From the NCBI RefSeq assembly GCF_000021945.1, contig NC_011831.1, positions 2,307,353 through 2,371,352 of the forward strand: DNA of 64,000 nt. The letters are read 5' to 3'. A model generated the notes under the pieces. The model was given only the letters and a program-made list of their open reading frames with translations, had not been told where the DNA came from and made no database searches. This document shows, piece after piece, positions 27,330 through 34,951 of this stretch. The position numbers were made by a program, and so were the translations under genes. Positions within the stretch are counted from its first letter, which is position 1. Every line of letters begins with the position of its first letter. This DNA is from Chloroflexus aggregans DSM 9485 (GTDB lineage Bacteria > Chloroflexota > Chloroflexia > Chloroflexales > Chloroflexaceae).

Positions 27330-27821
27330 ATGGAAGGACGCCGTAGCAGATCGGGCTGGATCGGCTGGCTGGTCTTTTTGCTCTTCATTCTAGGGCCGTC
27401 AATCTTGCCACCACTGGCCCGCTGGCTGAGCCAACAGACGGGTTTGGTGATCGGGACGACTGACCTGTTTATTGCGTTGATTGTCCTGATGGTGGTCATT
27501 TCGATTGGGAGTAGTATTTTTGGCGCGTTGCGTCGTTCGAGTGAAGACACCAACACCACGCGCTTGCCGGAGAATCAACCATTCGATATGCCGTCAGCGC
27601 AGGGTGAAGTCGTCCGTCAACCAACGACAAAGCCCGAAGACGTGTTTCGTACCCCACCACCACCGCCGGAACCACCCCGAATACCGGCTTCATCGGCGAA
27701 TCTGCCCGGTGCGCCGCGTTTTGAGCCGATTATCGATCCGCGTATTTTGACTATCGGGATGATCGGGATTATTGTGATTTTGTTTATCTTTGGAGTGTTA
27801 TTTTTATTTTTAAATCCATGA
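27330..27821 (+). CDS. Three-segment membrane protein with Pro-rich loop
   Basis: An unrecognised 163-residue protein. Two N-terminal hydrophobic segments (about 6-28 and 37-60) are followed by a ~75-residue polar, Pro-rich loop (PPPPPEPPRIPASS) and a C-terminal segment (GMIGIIVILFIFGVLFLFL). The ATG has GAGAGGGA upstream. It begins 13 nt after the sortase stop, and its last codons overlap the methyltransferase start (ATGA), so it is part of a coupled operon. Confidence 0.7.
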   Translation: MEGRRSRSGWIGWLVFLLFILGPSILPPLARWLSQQTGLVIGTTDLFIALIVLMVVISIGSSIFGALRRSSEDTNTTRLPENQPFDMPSAQGEVVRQPTTKPEDVFRTPPPPPEPPRIPASSANLPGAPRFEPIIDPRILTIGMIGIIVILFIFGVLFLFLNP

Positions 27822-28579
27822 ATTTATACGACCCATTTGCCCGTTATTACGATGCTGACTTTCGTCATTTTCACGACGACATCCCCTTTTATCGTGAGTG
27901 GGCGCGTCGTACCGGTGATCCGATTCTCGAGCTGATGTGTGGCACCGGGCGGGTGTTACTGCCGTTGGCCGCAGCCGGTTATCGTCTCACCGGTGTTGAT
28001 CTTTCGCCGGCGATGTTGGCGATTGCACGCGAACGGCTGGCTGCCGAGGGCTTGACCGATCAGGTGACACTCATCGAAGCTGATGTGCGCCAGATGGTGT
28101 TACCTGAAAACCATTTTACGCTCGCTTTTGTAGCAGTCAATTCATTTATGCATTTAACAACAATTGAAGATCAACTTGCCACCTTGGCAGCGGTACGTCG
28201 AACACTGACCCGTAAAGGGATACTGATTATCGACCTCTTCAATCCCGATCCGTTAACGATAACTCGTGAAGATGGTCGCCTGCAACTGGAACGGAGCTAT
28301 GAACTCGATGGTTGCCGTGTCCAGAAGTTTGTCGTGATCGAGAGTGATCCCGCCGAACAGATTAGCCACGTGACCTTTATCTACGACGAGACTGCCGGCG
28401 ATGGGGTGGTCACCCGACGCACAATGCAATTTACGATGCGTTGGCTGTACCGCTTCGAGCTAGAGCATTTACTAGCGCGAGCGGGGTTTACGCTACGTGC
28501 AGTCTACGGTAGTTACGATTTAGAGCCGTATACGACGGCAAGCCCGCGCTTGATCGCGGTCGCTGCACCGCGTCGCTGA
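27818..28579 (+). CDS. SAM-dependent class I methyltransferase
   Basis: A 253-residue Rossmann-fold methyltransferase. Motif I is [16 protein letters not shown] with the SAM-binding acidic residue in [11 protein letters not shown]. It continues with [11 protein letters not shown], then [16 protein letters not shown] and a C-terminal substrate domain with [20 protein letters not shown]. This is typical of the YcgJ/type 11-25 methyltransferases, with no predictable substrate. The start codon overlaps the preceding stop by 4 nt, and fabZ follows 29 nt on. Confidence 0.88.
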   Translation: MNLYDPFARYYDADFRHFHDDIPFYREWARRTGDPILELMCGTGRVLLPLAAAGYRLTGVDLSPAMLAIARERLAAEGLTDQVTLIEADVRQMVLPENHFTLAFVAVNSFMHLTTIEDQLATLAAVRRTLTRKGILIIDLFNPDPLTITREDGRLQLERSYELDGCRVQKFVVIESDPAEQISHVTFIYDETAGDGVVTRRTMQFTMRWLYRFELEHLLARAGFTLRAVYGSYDLEPYTTASPRLIAVAAPRR

Positions 28580-28608
28580 GTGCCATTGTTGTGATAGGAG
28601 CAATATCC

Positions 28609-29043
28609 ATGCTGTCGATCCAAGAGATTATGGCGCTGATCCCACATCGCTATCCGTTCTTGCTAGTGGATCGGATTGTCGAACTCGAACCGGGGGTGCG
28701 CGCAGTCGGCGAGAAGTTGGTATCGGCCAACGAACCCTATTTTCAAGGCCATTTTCCCGGCAACCCGATTATGCCCGGCGTGTTGATACTCGAAGCACTT
28801 GCGCAGACCGGTGCAGTTGCAGCGCTCAGTCTCCCCGAACATGCCGGCAAGCTGGTGCTCTTCGCCGGAATTGACGGCGCACGGTTCAAGCGGGTGGTGC
28901 GTCCCGGTGATACCTTACGGCTTGAAGTACAACTCGAGCGTATGCGACGTGGGATTGGGAAGGGTCAGGCACGGGCGACGGTTGCCGATCAATTGGCGTG
29001 TGAGGCGGAATTGCTCTTTGCCGTGACCGATCCGACCAAGTAG
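28609..29043 (+). CDS. fabZ: 3-hydroxyacyl-[acyl-carrier-protein] dehydratase FabZ
   Basis: This enzyme dehydrates 3-hydroxyacyl-ACP in type II fatty acid synthesis. It is a 144-residue hot-dog fold with [13 protein letters not shown] at the N-terminus, the catalytic His48 in [12 protein letters not shown] and Glu62 in LILEALAQ, then [19 protein letters not shown]. The ATG at 28609 follows GATAGGAG; the GTG at 28591 is just before that site and is unlikely. It is the last gene of the sortase operon, although other fatty acid genes are absent here. Confidence 0.96.
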   Translation: MLSIQEIMALIPHRYPFLLVDRIVELEPGVRAVGEKLVSANEPYFQGHFPGNPIMPGVLILEALAQTGAVAALSLPEHAGKLVLFAGIDGARFKRVVRPGDTLRLEVQLERMRRGIGKGQARATVADQLACEAELLFAVTDPTK

Positions 29044-29050
29044 GTGTTGG

Positions 29051-29077
29051 GCCGAGCCGCATCATCGACGGCTCGGC
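29051..29077. terminator. Bidirectional hairpin between fabZ and rnhA
   Basis: GCCGAGCCG (29051-29059) pairs with CGGCTCGGC (29069-29077), a perfect 9-bp stem between converging stops. T tails are weak. Confidence 0.6.
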
Positions 29078-29082
29078 ACCGG

Positions 29083-29808
29083 TTATGGTTTCTGCTCGTC
29101 GGCTTGCTCAAAGCCGATGTCGGGTGGCAGATTGGGCTGTTGGGCTGCTGCAGTAGCTAACTGATGACACCGCTCGTTATCGGGCACCCCGCTGTGGCCC
29201 GGTACCCACACGAATTGTACCTGATGGATCGTACATAGCTGTACCAGTTCGGCCCACAGATCGGCATTCTGCGCCGGTTCGGTGGAGGTACGCATCCAAT
29301 TCTTGGCTTGCCAACGCTGCACCCACCCTTCTTGTACTGCGTCCACCACATACTTCGAGTCACTGTAGATGACAACCCGCATCGGTCGTTTGAGTGCGCG
29401 TAGCCCGGCAATACACGCCATCAGTTCCATCCGATTGTTGGTGGTACGCCGAAATCCGCCGGACAGCTCTTTGTAATGCTGATTGTAGCGTAATACCACC
29501 CCGTATCCACCCGGACCCGGATTGCCGAGCGCACTTCCGTCAGTATACATGACCACAGTATCAGGCGATACCGCCGCTTCCGGTTCATGATCGAGCTGTT
29601 CGGCTAACCACGCCTCCGCCGACAATCGCTCTGATTCCGGCAACGTAGCAACCCATGCTTTCGCGTCAGCAAGGGTAGCAAACCCTTTATAGAGCGCGTT
29701 GGAAAAACCTTGTACTTGTTTCGCCGCACCTTCCTCCCCATGCCATTGGCGATATACGCCTGGTCGGTGTCCGCGTATCACGAGATAGTATTGTTTGTTG
29801 TTACTCAT
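29083..29808 (-). CDS. rnhA: Ribonuclease HI with N-terminal hybrid-binding (viroplasmin-like) domain
   Basis: A 241-residue enzyme that cuts RNA in RNA-DNA hybrids. Residues 1-50 (YYLVIRGHRPGVYRQW, then QGFSNALYKGFATLADAKAWV) match the caulimovirus viroplasmin/eukaryotic RNase H1 hybrid-binding domain. The catalytic domain has the four acidic ligands: Asp in YTDGSALGNPGPGGYG, Glu in NNRMELMA, Asp in IYSDSKYV and Asp in GVPDNERCH. The ATG at 29808 fits the domain start, and a TGG-TATAGT promoter lies 37 nt upstream. Bacterial RNase HI often lacks this extra domain. Confidence 0.95.
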   Translation of the reverse strand: MSNNKQYYLVIRGHRPGVYRQWHGEEGAAKQVQGFSNALYKGFATLADAKAWVATLPESERLSAEAWLAEQLDHEPEAAVSPDTVVMYTDGSALGNPGPGGYGVVLRYNQHYKELSGGFRRTTNNRMELMACIAGLRALKRPMRVVIYSDSKYVVDAVQEGWVQRWQAKNWMRTSTEPAQNADLWAELVQLCTIHQVQFVWVPGHSGVPDNERCHQLATAAAQQPNLPPDIGFEQADEQKP

Positions 29809-29844
29809 GCCGTTGTACTCACCAATACGATCACAGTGGAGAGT

Positions 29845-29853
29845 ACTATACCA
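29845..29853 (-). promoter_or_regulatory. Extended -10 promoter of rnhA
   Basis: TGG-TATAGT on the minus strand, start near 29838, about 30 nt of leader. Confidence 0.55.
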
Positions 29854-29905
29854 CTTCTGGATCGCGTTAGCATTAAACGACATCTAAAGATCTTGCCAAC
29901 GACCC

Positions 29906-29934
29906 TTGACTTTGCTATCAAACTTCGGTATAGT
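29906..29934 (+). promoter_or_regulatory. Strong sigma-70 promoter of a mini-transcript
   Basis: TTGACT, exactly 17 nt, then TATAGT. This is one of the best two-box promoters in the window; predicted start near 29941. Confidence 0.75.
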
Positions 29935-29992
29935 ACCAATGTCGGCACACAAACAGCATAATTGCCGGTCAGGCACGAAGGAGGTGATGCCC

Positions 29993-30037
29993 ATGAGTAG
30001 TAAGCGTATGGGTGTCACCGCCGGTGAGGCCCGCTAG
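29993..30037 (+). CDS. 14-residue mini-ORF with near-perfect ribosome site
   Basis: ATG to TAG encodes MSSKRMGVTAGEAR. AAGGAGGTGAT (29978-29988) is complementary over 11 nt to the usual 16S rRNA 3' end and is well spaced from the ATG. The ORF sits between a strong promoter (29906-29934) and a strong terminator (30073-30104), giving a transcript of about 160 nt. I recognise no family. It may be a translated micropeptide, a leader peptide, or an RNA whose function needs ribosome loading. Confidence 0.5.
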   Translation: MSSKRMGVTAGEAR

Positions 30038-30072
30038 GTCTTACCGAACCGGTGACCCCTTCTCCAAACCAG

Positions 30073-30104
30073 AATCCCCGCCGTTACGGCGGGGATTTTG
30101 CTTT
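30073..30104 (+). terminator. Strong intrinsic terminator of the mini-transcript
   Basis: An 11-bp perfect stem, 30073-30083 with 30087-30097 (CCCCGCCG core), and a 3-nt loop. A T-rich tail (ATTTTGCTTT) overlaps and follows the end of the stem. Confidence 0.85.
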
Positions 30105-30162
30105 ATCCTACGTGGTATTGTGGTCTAGCCGAAACAACCGGTAGTCTTATCGCAAGCCCGTC

Positions 30163-30171
30163 TGCTATAAT
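30163..30171 (+). promoter_or_regulatory. Extended -10 promoter of the DtxR-like gene
   Basis: TGC-TATAAT with no good -35; the predicted start is near 30178, giving a ~90-nt leader before the ATG at 30268. Confidence 0.6.
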
Positions 30172-30267
30172 GTAAAGATGATATGTCTGTGATTGCCGGT
30201 CATACGAAGCAATGCCCGCGCGTCCATGCTATCGGTCAGTCTGCCTGCGGGCGCAAAGGGAGCTGCT

Positions 30268-30981
30268 ATGAATAATTCCCACTCTGTTGCACCATTACGT
30301 CGTCGGCAGACGAGCACTGCCGGCGAACCAACCGCGAAAGAACGCGAATACCTTGAGGTCATTTACTATCTCGCTGCGCGTAACGAACCGGTCATTGCGG
30401 CTCGTTTGGCGCGCTGGATGAAGGTGCAGCCGCCAACGGTTACCCATATTGTTGCCCGCCTGCTTGAAAAAGGATTCATTGAACGCAATGCCCATGGCGA
30501 GATTACCCTGACCCCTACCGGTCTCAAACTAGCCGAAGAGATGGTACGTCGGCATCGAATCCTCGAACGATTCCTCGTTGATGTTATGGGATTACCGTGG
30601 CACCTGATTCACGAGGAAGCAGTGCGACTCGAGCACGCTCTTTCGCCGGTGATGGAAGAACGCATTATGGCACTGGTTGGGCATGCCACGACGTGTCCGC
30701 ACGGTAATCCGATTCCCGGCCAGTGTGATGTCTACGCCGGCGCGGCCCGGCTCGACACGACCCAAGCCGGGCAGTCATTTATGATTCGGCGCATTGCCGA
30801 AGAGGCTGAGGAAGAGACACCGATTGTCGCCTTTCTCGAAGCGAATGGGTTGGTACCGGGGGCCGAATTCGTCATTGCCGATAATATCCCCTCTATCGGT
30901 GTGACGTTGCAACGACCGGGTTTGTCGATTACCGTACCGGCTCATATCGCCGAACTGATTTGGGGAGACATCGCCGGTTAG
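30268..30981 (+). CDS. DtxR/MntR-family metal-dependent transcriptional regulator
   Basis: A 237-residue iron- or manganese-responsive repressor. The N-terminal winged helix (~20-85) reads EREYLEVIYYLAARNEPVIAARLA, then QPPTVTHIVARLLEKGFIER and LTPTGLKLAEEMVRRHRILERFL. The metal-binding/dimerisation part includes HLIHEEAVRLEHALSP and CPHGNPIPG. The C-terminal ~75 residues form an SH3/FeoA-like domain (QSFMIRRIAEEAEEETP). The ATG at 30268 has GGGAG upstream, and the in-frame ATG at 30193 lies in the leader. The cyclase gene follows 22 nt downstream, so both are probably on one transcript. Which metal it senses cannot be read. Confidence 0.92.
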   Translation: MNNSHSVAPLRRRQTSTAGEPTAKEREYLEVIYYLAARNEPVIAARLARWMKVQPPTVTHIVARLLEKGFIERNAHGEITLTPTGLKLAEEMVRRHRILERFLVDVMGLPWHLIHEEAVRLEHALSPVMEERIMALVGHATTCPHGNPIPGQCDVYAGAARLDTTQAGQSFMIRRIAEEAEEETPIVAFLEANGLVPGAEFVIADNIPSIGVTLQRPGLSITVPAHIAELIWGDIAG

Positions 30982-31003
30982 CCGGTAGGTCGGGAGAACA
31001 TGT

Positions 31004-32560
31004 ATGGCACGGATTACGGTCACCATCCACGGCGAGCAACGCTCGTTCCCAGTTACCGAGCAGGGTATCACCATTGGCCGTCAACTCGATAATGAAATTG
31101 TGCTGAACCATGCGATTGTTTCGCGGAAGCATGCCCGTATCGAGCTGCGTGGTCGGCGGGCTTGGGTCATCGACTTGAACAGTCGCAATGGCGTGACGGT
31201 CAACCGCTTGCGGGTGAAAGAAGAGCTGCTCAACGATGGTGATGTTATCGGGATCGGCCCTTTTGAGCTGATCTTTGAAGACCGTGCCGCCCAGAGTATC
31301 GTACTCGACGATAATCGCTACTTCCCTGTTACCTCGGAGTCGCAATCGGTTGCGGCCCACGCCCTCCAATTACAGCCATCTGATCTGCAAGCGTTTTATC
31401 AGATCAGTATGCGGATCAATCAAGCCCTCGATTACCGCGAGCTGCTCGATTTGGTGATGGAGGAGATTATCCGGTTGGTACCGGCACAACGTGGGTTTTT
31501 GCTGCTGCGTAAAGGCGATGAGTTAGTACCGCGCGTGATTTTGCCGCCCAGTACCGGTGATGTGGTGATTGCCGGCAGTATTGTGCGCAAAGCCATCGAG
31601 CGTGGTGAAGCCGTGCTGACCCACGATGCGCGCCTCGAATTTGCCGGTTCCAAGAGTATTATCGCCGCTAACATCCGCTCGGCACTCTGTGCGCCCTTAT
31701 TGACCCAAGTCGGTGCGATTGGGGTGATCTTGCTCGATTCACCCGGTCGTGAGCAGTTTACGGCGCGCGACCGCGATCTCGTGGTGGCAATCGCCAATCT
31801 CGCAGCAGTCGCAATCGAGCGGGCACGCCTTACCGAGGAGCTGCGCGTGCAGGGCCAGGTACGACAAAACCTCGAACGCTTCCTTTCGCCAAACGTAGCC
31901 CACGCTCTGGCACGCTACGTTGCCCAACACGGAAAGCTATGGGAAGCACAAGAGCAGATCGTTACCGTTCTTTTTGCCGATGTGAAAGGCTTTACCTCCC
32001 TCTCCGAACGGTTGTCGCCGCGCGAGGTGCAAGATTTGCTCAATGAGTATTTGCACGAAATGACCGAGGTGATTTTCCGTTACAATGGCACCGTCGATAA
32101 GTATATCGGCGATGGGATTATGGCTATCTTTGGTGCGCCGCGCTTGCCCGATGACTCGCCCGATGAGCAGCACGCCTTGCGCGCTGTGGCTGCGGCTGTG
32201 GAGATGTTGCAAGCCCAACAACGATTGGTCAGTCGCCTCGAACCTGATAAGGCGTTCACCATTCGGATAGGCGTCAATACCGGACCGGCGTATACCGGCT
32301 TTTTCGGCACACGTCACCGGTTGGAATACACGGCCATCGGCGATACCGTCAATACTGCGTCACGGCTGGAGACGGCTGCCGAACCGGGGACGGTGTTTAT
32401 CGGTGAAGATACGGCCCGCCTGGTCCGCGATCAGTTTGACTTGCAAGAGATGGGGGAGCTACAGTTGAAGGGTAAGCAACAGCGAGTGCGAGCGTATAAA
32501 GTGCTTGGCCCACGTGCTAAACCCGATGGGGCGGCAACGATCGTGTACACCGGCCCCTGA
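31004..32560 (+). CDS. FHA-GAF class III adenylate/guanylate cyclase
   Basis: A 518-residue soluble signalling enzyme in three parts. An N-terminal FHA phosphothreonine-binding domain (~1-95; ITIGRQLDNEIVLNHAIVSRKHARIE) is followed by a GAF domain (~140-290) and a class III nucleotide cyclase domain (~318-500). The cyclase keeps both metal-binding Asp residues (Asp326 in LFADVKGFT, Asp370 in YIGDGIMAIFG) and the transition-state region GVNTGPAYTGFFGTRHRLEYTAIGDTVNTASRLE, so it should be active. It would make cAMP (or cGMP) in response to a ligand and to a phosphorylated partner bound by FHA. A PP2C phosphatase, a Crp-like protein and another FHA protein occur elsewhere in the window. Confidence 0.93.
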   Translation: MARITVTIHGEQRSFPVTEQGITIGRQLDNEIVLNHAIVSRKHARIELRGRRAWVIDLNSRNGVTVNRLRVKEELLNDGDVIGIGPFELIFEDRAAQSIVLDDNRYFPVTSESQSVAAHALQLQPSDLQAFYQISMRINQALDYRELLDLVMEEIIRLVPAQRGFLLLRKGDELVPRVILPPSTGDVVIAGSIVRKAIERGEAVLTHDARLEFAGSKSIIAANIRSALCAPLLTQVGAIGVILLDSPGREQFTARDRDLVVAIANLAAVAIERARLTEELRVQGQVRQNLERFLSPNVAHALARYVAQHGKLWEAQEQIVTVLFADVKGFTSLSERLSPREVQDLLNEYLHEMTEVIFRYNGTVDKYIGDGIMAIFGAPRLPDDSPDEQHALRAVAAAVEMLQAQQRLVSRLEPDKAFTIRIGVNTGPAYTGFFGTRHRLEYTAIGDTVNTASRLETAAEPGTVFIGEDTARLVRDQFDLQEMGELQLKGKQQRVRAYKVLGPRAKPDGAATIVYTGP

Positions 32561-32603
32561 TCATCTGCTTCTTCCTACGCCCTGTATTCCAGAAAGAGAC
32601 GTT

Positions 32604-33836
32604 ATGCCTACGGTCGTTGGCATTCGCTTTAAAGATAGTGGTAAGATCTACTACTTTGATCCTGGTGATCTTGACCTGAAGATAGGCGAGCCGGTTATTG
32701 TCGAGACAGTTCGCGGCCTAGAACTGGCGAAAGTAGCCCTCGAACGACGTGACGTGAGTGAAGATGCGATCGTCGGTGAGCTGAAACCGGTGGTACGACG
32801 TGCTGAAGCTGACGATTTGGCGCGGATGGCTGAGTTGCAGCAGTACCACGATGAGGCGCTAGCCCGTTGCGCTGAGAAGGTGAAAGAGCACGGTCTGCCG
32901 ATGAAGTTGGTCAAGGCCGAATATTCATTCGATGGCTCGCGGCTAACGTTTTACTTTACCGCCGATCAGCGAGTCGATTTTCGCCAATTAGTGCGCGACT
33001 TAGCCCGCACGTTTAAAACGCGGATCGAACTGCGCCAGATCGGGCCGCGCGATGAGGCAAAGATGCTCGGCGGCATCGGTCCCTGTGGTCGGATTCTCTG
33101 TTGTACCTCATTCTTGCCCGATTATGCGCGGGTCTCGATCAAGATGGCAAAAGACCAAGACCTGCCTCTCAATCCGAGCAAAATTAGTGGTGTCTGCGGT
33201 CGCTTGCTCTGCTGTCTTGCGTATGAACACGAACAGTACCTTGAGATGCGCAGCCAGTTGCCCAAACGTGGGACGTGGGTAGTCACGCCAGACGGGCCGG
33301 GCGAAGTCGTTGGGCAGAACGTGCTGAAACAGCAAATACTGGTGCAGTTGGCCAGTAGCGGGATGATCGAAACCTACGATCTACCGCAGATCACCCTTGC
33401 GACCGAACAGGTGATTGCGTTGGCCAGAGAACGGGCGGCAGAAGGTATTACCCCGGCGCGTCCGACGAAAACTGAACGTGGCGAACGCCGTATGCTGCGC
33501 GATGAGATCGATGCTTTCGCATGGAATGATGATCTCAGTCTGCTAGAAGATGAAGAACCTTCGGTAGGGTTGACGATACCGGTGTTACCGCCACCGCTAG
33601 AATCAAACCGTGACCCAGAGCAGAAACCGGCAGCGCAGCCACGTGTGCGTCAACGGAATAGGAACGACGGAAAAGAGGCACCGGCCAAGCAGGCGCCGGC
33701 GAAGCAGAAGCAGCCACCTGCAGCGAAGGCGAAGTCACCAACTGCACCATCGCCGGCCAAACAACCGACCTCAGAATCGCCTTCAGCTTCCACTGATGCC
33801 AAACGCCGCCGCCGTCGTCGTAATACGGGTAAATAG
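32604..33836 (+). CDS. PSP1-domain protein (RicT/YaaT-like)
   Basis: A 410-residue protein whose first ~270 residues form the PSP1 C-terminal domain: VGIRFKDSGKIYYFDPGD, YHDEALARCAEKVKEHGLPMKLVKAEYSFD, VDFRQLVRDLARTFKTRIELRQIGPRDEAK, and paired Cys motifs CGRILCCTSF and CGRLLCCLAYEHEQY. The Bacillus homologue RicT acts with RicA and RicF, binds Fe-S clusters and affects RNA maturation through RNase Y. The ~150-residue tail is low-complexity and rich in Ala, Pro, Lys and Gln, ending in a basic KRRRRRRN cluster likely to touch nucleic acid. The ATG at 32604 is preceded by AAAGAGA. Confidence 0.9.
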   Translation: MPTVVGIRFKDSGKIYYFDPGDLDLKIGEPVIVETVRGLELAKVALERRDVSEDAIVGELKPVVRRAEADDLARMAELQQYHDEALARCAEKVKEHGLPMKLVKAEYSFDGSRLTFYFTADQRVDFRQLVRDLARTFKTRIELRQIGPRDEAKMLGGIGPCGRILCCTSFLPDYARVSIKMAKDQDLPLNPSKISGVCGRLLCCLAYEHEQYLEMRSQLPKRGTWVVTPDGPGEVVGQNVLKQQILVQLASSGMIETYDLPQITLATEQVIALARERAAEGITPARPTKTERGERRMLRDEIDAFAWNDDLSLLEDEEPSVGLTIPVLPPPLESNRDPEQKPAAQPRVRQRNRNDGKEAPAKQAPAKQKQPPAAKAKSPTAPSPAKQPTSESPSASTDAKRRRRRRNTGK

Positions 33837-33936
33837 GACTGCTACCGGCTGTACGCCTAGGGTCATACGTGTGCGATAACTATCGCTCGCTGAGCTGATG
33901 GTCAATGGTTGATGCGGTTTAAACAACGGGGGCAGA

Positions 33937-34842
33937 ATGGAAGTCTTCACAGTTGACAATCACATCTGGGCAATTGATCACGAGTTGTTGGGCATTCCCG
34001 GTGTCGGCGTGACATATGTTGTGCGCGGTGAAGAAATTGCGCTGGTCGAAACGGGCACGGCATTAACCGTACCCCAGACGCTGGCCGGACTTGACGCCTT
34101 GGACATTCCCCGCGAAGCGGTGCGCCATATTCTCTGCACCCACATCCACATGGATCACTGTGGTGGTTCTGGGCATCTCGCTGCAGCACTACCGAACGCT
34201 ACTGTGTACATTCACAGCAGCGTAGCCGAGCATTTGGTCAACCCAACCAAACTGATGGCCAGTGTACGCCGGGCCGTAGGTGAAGAGGCATGGCCATTAC
34301 ACGGTGAATTGCTCCCCATTCCCGCCGAGCGGATCCGTCCGGCTGAGCACCTCCATCTCGATCTCGGTCGGGATGTCGTGTTGGAAGCTATTGCTACACC
34401 GGGCCATTCACCCGATCACCTCTCATATCGCGATCTCAAAAGCGGAGGCCTCTTCATCGGCGACGCAGCAGGTTTGATCATGGAACGATGGGGGCTTGTC
34501 TTTCCGGTCACGCCGGTACCGACCTACAACCTCGAAGCACACCTGCAGACCATCACGATGTTGCGGACCCTCAACCTGCCGCGCATTTATGTCACCCATT
34601 ACGGTCCCCATGATGATGTTGATCGTCAATTAAGCTATGCGGCGGAACGAATAGCGGAATTGGCCGACCTCGTCCGGCGCGCCCTCACCGACGGCGATCC
34701 TGATGTCGAGGTATTAGCAGCACGCTGGTTACCCTACCCCGATAACGGCCCCGCCGGCGTCGTCGCCCGGAGCTGGTCACGAATGAGCGTAGCCGGCATG
34801 ATCCGTTACGAATTGAAACGCCGCCAATCCTCCCCGTCATAA
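33937..34842 (+). CDS. Metallo-beta-lactamase-fold hydrolase
   Basis: A 301-residue MBL-superfamily protein. The metal motif HIHMDH spans residues 69-74, followed by a His in ATPGHSPDHLSY, an Asp in GLFIGDAAG and a His in YVTHYGPHDD. This glyoxalase-II-like arrangement is complete for two metals. Function could be a thioesterase or general hydrolase. The gene is about 100 nt from the PSP1 gene and has a GGGGG-type ribosome site. The region after its stop carries repeats described separately. Confidence 0.9.
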   Translation: MEVFTVDNHIWAIDHELLGIPGVGVTYVVRGEEIALVETGTALTVPQTLAGLDALDIPREAVRHILCTHIHMDHCGGSGHLAAALPNATVYIHSSVAEHLVNPTKLMASVRRAVGEEAWPLHGELLPIPAERIRPAEHLHLDLGRDVVLEAIATPGHSPDHLSYRDLKSGGLFIGDAAGLIMERWGLVFPVTPVPTYNLEAHLQTITMLRTLNLPRIYVTHYGPHDDVDRQLSYAAERIAELADLVRRALTDGDPDVEVLAARWLPYPDNGPAGVVARSWSRMSVAGMIRYELKRRQSSPS

Positions 34843-34858
34843 CGGTAACGCCTCACTA

Positions 34859-34919
34859 CCGTGCGGCGCGCCATTACTCGCACAGCCACCGCTGCGTTGC
34901 CGCACGGCGGCGCGCCATT
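34859..34919. repeat. Inverted 9-bp plus direct 12-bp repeats before pcrA
   Basis: CCGTGCGGC (34859-34867) is the inverse of GCCGCACGG (34899-34907). CGGCGCGCCATT occurs directly at 34864-34875 and 34908-34919. The structure may terminate or stabilise the MBL-gene transcript. Confidence 0.5.
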
Positions 34920-34932
34920 CCAATCCCCGGTA

Positions 34933-34941
34933 TGGTATACT
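34933..34941 (+). promoter_or_regulatory. Extended -10 promoter of pcrA
   Basis: TGG-TATACT, 10 nt before the ATG at 34952. The predicted leader is only about 4 nt and there is no ribosome site, so the mRNA is probably leaderless. Confidence 0.6.
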
Positions 34942-34951
34942 GTACCGACGT

